A stretch of 64,000 nucleotides of DNA from Pseudomonas sp. BCA17. GTDB taxonomy: Bacteria; Pseudomonadota; Gammaproteobacteria; Pseudomonadales; Pseudomonadaceae. The notes under the pieces were generated by a model. It did no database searches, had not been told where the DNA came from, and was given only the letters and a program-made list of their open reading frames with translations. This document shows, in pieces, positions 60,023 to 64,000 of the stretch. Made by a program: the position numbers and the translations under genes. The first letter of the stretch is position 1. Every line of letters begins with the position of its first letter. The stretch covers positions 434,001 through 498,000 of the forward strand of contig NZ_SGWI01000004.1 of assembly GCF_004519405.1 (NCBI RefSeq), written 5' to 3'.

Positions 60023-60607
60023 TCAGTTCTGCAGAGTCAGTTGGGCCTGGGCAAATTTCTGCAACTGCGGATAGAACAACCGAAAGTCCTCACTCAGCGG
60101 CTCATACAACACCCGCAACTCCTGCATGGCATGGGCCAGTTCTTCGGGCTGCGTCAGGCGTCGGGAGATCCCTCGCAAGACCTGCTCCATCACCGCGAAC
60201 TCGCGGTATGAACCCAGCCAGTCATCCGCAGCCATATAAGGGGCGATCTGTGCCAGGCGCCCCGGCAATTGCGGTTCGGCCGCCAGCACGCGGTAGACCT
60301 GTGCGGTAAAGCGTTCCAGCGGTTGGTCGGCATACTCCAGCCAATCCCGCGCCAGGCAATGGTCGAAAAACACATCGAGGACGATCCCGGCATAACGCCG
60401 GCGGGTCAGGCTGAAGCGCGACAACGCCTCCCCCACCAGCGCGTGGCTGTCGGTGAAGCGATCAATTGAGCGGTGCAGCGCAATGGCCGATTCGATTTGC
60501 GGGCTGAACTGGCCCTGCAGGCGGCCTTTGACAAAGTCGCCATACAGGCTGCCCAGCAATTGCGCAGGAAGTTGGCCGCCCAGGTGCAGATGTGCGAGAT
60601 AATTCAT
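60023..60607 (-). CDS. acpH: ACP phosphodiesterase AcpH
   Basis: Enzyme of 194 residues that removes the phosphopantetheine group of acyl carrier protein. The family start MNYLAHLHLG and the DFVKGRL motif near residue 25, plus the HxxxxxF and D-x-FFDHCLA motif near residue 86, are present. Convergent with olsA; divergent from the ArsR operon. Confidence 0.92.
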   Translation of the reverse strand: MNYLAHLHLGGQLPAQLLGSLYGDFVKGRLQGQFSPQIESAIALHRSIDRFTDSHALVGEALSRFSLTRRRYAGIVLDVFFDHCLARDWLEYADQPLERFTAQVYRVLAAEPQLPGRLAQIAPYMAADDWLGSYREFAVMEQVLRGISRRLTQPEELAHAMQELRVLYEPLSEDFRLFYPQLQKFAQAQLTLQN

Positions 60608-60648
60608 GGCGTGCAGTCTAACACTGCCACCAACGTATCGTTATAACC

Positions 60649-60698
60649 CGATATACCGAATTGATCGGCATTAAGACCAAAATCATATTGGTATATCG
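60649..60698. promoter_or_regulatory. Inverted-repeat operator candidate of the ArsR-type regulator
   Basis: CGATATACCGAATTG (60649-60663) and CATATTGGTATATCG (60684-60698) are inverted copies matching at 13 of 15 positions, in the divergent gap between acpH and the ArsR gene. A similar GATATAACG occurs at 60730-60738, near the ribosome binding site. Confidence 0.55.
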
Positions 60699-60759
60699 AG
60701 ATTCAACGATTTAAAGTTCGCCTCATCGCGATATAACGCTGCAGCAACGAGCAACCGCC

Positions 60760-61086
60760 ATGTCCATCGACCTCGACGAAATAATAAAAGCCCTGGCACA
60801 CCCAGTACGACGAGAAATCCTCACCTGGCTGAAAGACCCCAAGGTGCAGTTCCCCGAACAACTGCACAACCACGAATACGGCATCTGCGCCGGGCAGATC
60901 GACCAGCGCTGCGGCTTATCCCAGTCGACCGTGTCGGCCCACCTGGCCACCTTGCAACGGGCCGGTCTGATCAGCAGCCAGAAGGCCGGGCAATGGCACT
61001 TTTTCAAACGCAACGAGGAAACGATCCAAGCCTTCCTCGCCGCGTTCATCACTGAACTCAGCGCTGACGATAAAGCAGCGCTGTAA
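60760..61086 (+). CDS. ArsR-family winged-helix regulator
   Basis: Regulator of 108 residues: winged helix (about 15-85) with ALAHPVRREILTWL and the recognition helix LSQSTVSAHLATLQRAGLI. It lacks the usual ArsR CxC metal site, although single cysteines are present (ICAGQI, RCGLS). It is the first gene of a three-gene operon with an MFS exporter (13 bp on) and XenB. Confidence 0.92.
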   Translation: MSIDLDEIIKALAHPVRREILTWLKDPKVQFPEQLHNHEYGICAGQIDQRCGLSQSTVSAHLATLQRAGLISSQKAGQWHFFKRNEETIQAFLAAFITELSADDKAAL

Positions 61087-61099
61087 CAAGGAAACGATA

Positions 61100-62266
61100 A
61101 TGCCCCTCTCGCTACTCATACTGGCCCTGAGCGCCTTCGCCATCGGCACCACCGAATTCGTCATCATGGGTTTGCTGCCCGATGTGGCGGCGGATTTGGG
61201 CGTGTCGATTCCAGGCGCCGGCTGGCTGGTTACCGGTTACGCCCTGGGCGTGGCCATCGGCGCGCCGTTCATGGCACTGGCGACCGCCAAGCTGCCACGC
61301 AAGGCCGCCCTAGTAGCGTTGATGGTCATCTTCATTATCGGCAACCTGCTCTGCGCCCTGGCCAGCGACTACAACGTGCTGATGTTTGCCCGCGTGATCA
61401 CCGCGCTGTGCCACGGCGCCTTCTTCGGTATCGGTTCGGTGGTAGCGGCCAATCTGGTGCCGGCCAACAAGCGCGCGTCGGCCGTGGCCTTGATGTTTAC
61501 CGGCCTGACCCTGGCGAACGTACTGGGCGTGCCATTGGGCACTGCACTGGGGCAGGAAGCCGGCTGGCGTTCGACCTTCTGGGCCGTCACGGTGATTGGC
61601 GTGGTGGCGTTGATCGGTCTGATCCGTTTCCTGCCCGCCAAGCGGGATGAAGAGAAACTCGACATGCGCGCCGAACTCAAAGCCCTCCAGGGTGCCGGTA
61701 TCTGGCTGTCGCTGACCATGACCGCGCTGTTTTCAGCGTCCATGTTCACCCTCTTTACCTACGTCGCGCCGTTGCTGGGCGATGTCACTGGCGTTTCGCC
61801 CAAGGGCGTGACCTGGACGCTGCTGTTGATCGGCCTGGGCCTCACGGCGGGCAACATCATCGGCGGCAAGCTGGCGGACAAACGCCTGGCAGCCACGTTG
61901 ATCGGCGTGTTCATCAGTATGGCGGTGATCTCCACCGTATTGACCTGGACCAGCGCGGCACTGATCCCGACTGAAATCACGCTGTTCCTGTGGGCAACTG
62001 CCTCGTTCGCCGCCGTCCCGGCGCTGCAGATCAACGTAGTGACCTTTGGCAAGGCGGCACCGAACCTGGTGTCCACCCTGAACATCGGTGCCTTCAATAT
62101 CGGCAACGCCCTGGGCGCCTGGGTGGGCGGCAGCGTGATTGCCCACGGCTTCGGCCTGACCAGCGTGCCCGTGGCCGCCGGCGCCCTGGCGGTGCTCGCG
62201 CTGCTGGTGACCCTGATTACTTTCCGTCAGAGCGGCGATGCCGACCTGGCCCCTGCGACCAACTGA
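61100..62266 (+). CDS. MFS transporter, AraJ/drug-efflux type
   Basis: Twelve-segment MFS protein of 388 residues with the N-terminal SAFAIGTTEFVIMGLLPDVAADLGVS stretch typical of the DHA1 AraJ group. Operon partner of the ArsR regulator and xenB; probably exports an electrophilic or aromatic compound sensed by the regulator. Substrate unknown. Confidence 0.92.
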   Translation: MPLSLLILALSAFAIGTTEFVIMGLLPDVAADLGVSIPGAGWLVTGYALGVAIGAPFMALATAKLPRKAALVALMVIFIIGNLLCALASDYNVLMFARVITALCHGAFFGIGSVVAANLVPANKRASAVALMFTGLTLANVLGVPLGTALGQEAGWRSTFWAVTVIGVVALIGLIRFLPAKRDEEKLDMRAELKALQGAGIWLSLTMTALFSASMFTLFTYVAPLLGDVTGVSPKGVTWTLLLIGLGLTAGNIIGGKLADKRLAATLIGVFISMAVISTVLTWTSAALIPTEITLFLWATASFAAVPALQINVVTFGKAAPNLVSTLNIGAFNIGNALGAWVGGSVIAHGFGLTSVPVAAGALAVLALLVTLITFRQSGDADLAPATN

Positions 62267-62293
62267 TCAACTTAATAGAGAGAGTGTTTTCCC

Positions 62294-63349
62294 ATGACGA
62301 CTATTTTCGATCCGATCAAACTGGGCGACCTGGAACTGTCGAACCGCATCATCATGGCACCGCTGACCCGCTGCCGCGCAGATGAAGGCCGTGTACCCAA
62401 CGCACTGATGGCCGAGTACTACGTGCAACGTGCTTCTGCCGGGCTGATCCTCAGCGAAGCGACCTCGGTCACCCCGATGGGCGTTGGCTACCCCGACACT
62501 CCGGGCATCTGGTCCAACGACCAAGTGCGCGGCTGGGCCAACATCACCAAGGCCGTACACGGTGCGGGCGGCAAGATTTTCCTGCAACTGTGGCACGTAG
62601 GGCGGATCTCGCATGAGTCCTACCTGAACGGCGAAACGCCGGTGGCCCCGAGCGCCATCCAGCCTAAAGGCCACGTCAGCCTGGTGCGCCCACTGGCCGA
62701 CTATCCAACCCCGCGCGCCCTGGAAACCGCTGAAATCGCCGACATCGTCGACGCCTACCGCGTGGGTGCGGAAAACGCCAAGGCTGCCGGCTTTGACGGT
62801 GTGGAAATCCACGGCGCCAACGGCTACCTGCTTGACCAGTTCCTGCAAAGCAGCACCAACAAGCGTACCGACAACTATGGTGGTTCCCTGGAAAACCGTG
62901 CCCGCCTGCTGCTGGAAGTCACAGACGCTGCGATTGAAATCTGGGGCGCCGGCCGTGTAGGCGTGCACCTGGCTCCGCGCGCCGACTCCCACGACATGGG
63001 TGACGAGAACCTGGCCGAAACCTTCACCTACGTGGCCAGCGAACTGGGCAAGCGGGGTATCGCATTTATCTGTTCCCGCGAAAAAGAAGGTGCCGACAGC
63101 CTCGGCCCGCAGTTGAAAAAAGCCTTCGGCGGCCCGTACATCGCCAACGAGCGTTTCACCAAGGACAGCGCCAACGCCTGGCTGGCAGCGGGCAAGGCAG
63201 ATGCGGTGGCCTTCGGCGTACCGTTCATTGCCAACCCCGACCTGCCGGCACGCCTGAAGGCCGATGCACCGCTGAACGAACCGCATCCGGAAACCTTCTA
63301 CGGCAAAGGCCCGGTGGGTTACATCGATTACCCAACGCTGGCGATCTGA
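62294..63349 (+). CDS. xenB: Xenobiotic reductase XenB (Old Yellow Enzyme family)
   Basis: FMN-dependent ene/nitro reductase of 351 residues; P. fluorescens and P. putida XenB reduce nitroglycerin and nitroaromatics with NADPH. The N-terminal MAPLTRCRADEGRVPNALM, the substrate-binding HGANGYLLDQFLQSSTNKRTD (His/Asn pair near residue 178) and the C-terminal FIANPDLPARL motif match closely. Last gene of the ArsR/MFS/xenB operon, followed by a strong terminator. Confidence 0.96.
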   Translation: MTTIFDPIKLGDLELSNRIIMAPLTRCRADEGRVPNALMAEYYVQRASAGLILSEATSVTPMGVGYPDTPGIWSNDQVRGWANITKAVHGAGGKIFLQLWHVGRISHESYLNGETPVAPSAIQPKGHVSLVRPLADYPTPRALETAEIADIVDAYRVGAENAKAAGFDGVEIHGANGYLLDQFLQSSTNKRTDNYGGSLENRARLLLEVTDAAIEIWGAGRVGVHLAPRADSHDMGDENLAETFTYVASELGKRGIAFICSREKEGADSLGPQLKKAFGGPYIANERFTKDSANAWLAAGKADAVAFGVPFIANPDLPARLKADAPLNEPHPETFYGKGPVGYIDYPTLAI

Positions 63350-63366
63350 CGTAAATCGCTGAAACG

Positions 63367-63400
63367 AAAAAGCCCCGGTTCGCAGGAACCGGGGCTTTTT
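63367..63400 (+). terminator. Strong intrinsic terminator after xenB
   Basis: AAAAAGCCCCGGTTC, loop GCAG, GAACCGGGGCTTTTT: a perfect 15-bp stem, T-rich on both strands, 18 bases after the xenB stop. Confidence 0.95.
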
Positions 63401-63583
63401 CATAGGCGCTTGGAAACATTCCTTCACAGCCTTGCAACAATATCGCTACAAAATACATAGGCGGCTATCTATCAACCGACCGCCAGCCCGTATATAAAGT
63501 CATCCTACCCATCAGGCAGAAGGGCGATTGACTGTCTCTGGACTTTACTGTTGACACAACTGGAAGCAATTACGCATTTTGTC

Positions 63584-64000
63584 TCAATTGCGCAGGCTGG
63601 GGCTCAGGCGCAGCATGTCCAGCCCTGCATCAACCCAACGCTCTGCGTCCTGGTGCAGCTGGAAGCTGTCGGGCACCAGTAGCCACTGGCCAATCAGGCC
63701 TTGGATGTAGCCATGGATGCACACTGCCCCCCGGACAGTGTCCAGGTTTTCCGGAAGCTGCCCCCGATTGACCGCGTTACGCAACGTCAGGCCGATGCGC
63801 AGGTTGCATTCCAGACTGTGGGTCTGGCGTTGGCGCCGCATGTCACACATTTCATCGGTGAACTCGCACTTATGGATCAGGATTTCGTTGATGCGCCGGG
63901 TTTTCGGGTCCAGAGCCACTTGATGATAGAGATGAATCAACAGCTTGCGCATACAGCCCAGCGGGTCGACTTCGTCCTCGCTTTCACTCGCCCTGGCCAA
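63584..64000 (-). CDS. ttgR: TtgR/EmhR-type TetR repressor, C-terminal part
   Basis: The C-terminal 138 residues of a TetR-family repressor; its N-terminal DNA-binding domain lies beyond the right edge. The ligand-binding segments MARASESEDEVDPLGC, ALDPKTRRINEIL and LENLDTVRGAVCIHGYIQG, and the end RWVDAGLDMLRLSPSLRN, match TtgR of P. putida and EmhR of P. fluorescens. These repress an RND multidrug efflux operon (ttgABC/emhABC), expected just outside the window to the right. Confidence 0.85.
   Translation of the reverse strand: MARASESEDEVDPLGCMRKLLIHLYHQVALDPKTRRINEILIHKCEFTDEMCDMRRQRQTHSLECNLRIGLTLRNAVNRGQLPENLDTVRGAVCIHGYIQGLIGQWLLVPDSFQLHQDAERWVDAGLDMLRLSPSLRN

Noticed and set aside
1..64000. 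CRISPR array, prophage, insertion sequence or integrase
   Set aside because: No regularly spaced repeats, transposase or phage genes were seen; the only repeats are short REP-type hairpins.

Overview
The window is a chromosomal segment of a Pseudomonas of the fluorescens group. Gene order and family content point there: the algU-mucA-mucB-mucD envelope-stress locus divergent from nadB, the tctDE/opdH/tctCBA tricarboxylate locus, phaG, fosA, olsBA, xenB, and the high-GC intergenic hairpin repeats (REP/REPIN-like) typical of this group. No phage, insertion sequence, plasmid or CRISPR signal was seen. All positions and starts were worked out by hand; family names come from recognising sequence motifs, not from a search.

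Layout. (1) 1-5.7 kb: minus-strand algU-mucA-mucB-mucD (mucC absent; mucD runs off the left edge), then nadB (+) and a convergent sdhE-ygfX pair. (2) 5.8-15.2 kb: ygfZ, an HDOD gene, then a complete tricarboxylate uptake module: two-component system TctDE (-) divergent from an OprD-family porin, TctC, TctB, TctA and an AbrB-family membrane protein (+). (3) 15.3-23.5 kb: a cytoplasmic YVTN-type beta-propeller protein, ung, an enoyl-CoA hydratase/isomerase-family enzyme, two small secreted or lipoproteins, a chemoreceptor, a CWC protein with rsuA, phaG, REP repeats and tRNA-Gly(CCC). (4) 23.7-38.4 kb: accessory metabolism and transport: two MFS transporters with a divergent LysR, ogt, small membrane or secreted proteins, a LysE exporter, fosA, LysR/YdcZ, an MFS/HMG-CoA-lyase/CaiB cluster, another LysR, an NAD(P)-binding protein and an iron-type alcohol dehydrogenase. 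(5) 38.5-47.3 kb: a SIR2-like DUF4917 protein, an XRE-cupin regulator divergent from a class II aldolase/DHDPS-like pair, a FecI/FecR/TonB-receptor iron-uptake unit and an EamA transporter. (6) 47.4-64 kb: a methyltransferase, a LemA-TPM-TPM operon, bglX, a phospholipase-D-type synthase with a YceI protein, an amidase, a serine hydrolase, ornithine-lipid genes olsBA, acpH, an ArsR/MFS/xenB operon and the C-terminal part of a TtgR/EmhR-type repressor at the right edge.

Regulatory logic visible in the DNA: an AlgU-type promoter in front of algU; three TGAAAG direct repeats at 11-bp spacing between tctD and the porin (candidate TctD operator); CA motifs of the AANAANAA type (Hfq/Crc sites) next to the ribosome binding sites of the porin, tctC and the CaiB gene, suggesting carbon catabolite repression of the two uptake/catabolic loci; a Pho box in front of olsBA; a perfect palindrome between the XRE-cupin regulator and its divergent aldolase operon; an inverted repeat in front of the ArsR-MFS-xenB operon; and a Fur-like site plus FecI-type promoter in the iron cluster.

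No wholly new multi-gene system could be demonstrated. The least explained items are the DUF4917/SIR2-like gene, the beta-propeller gene sitting inside an otherwise familiar gene order, the HMG-lyase/CaiB/MFS cluster and the XRE-cupin/aldolase/DHDPS-like unit.
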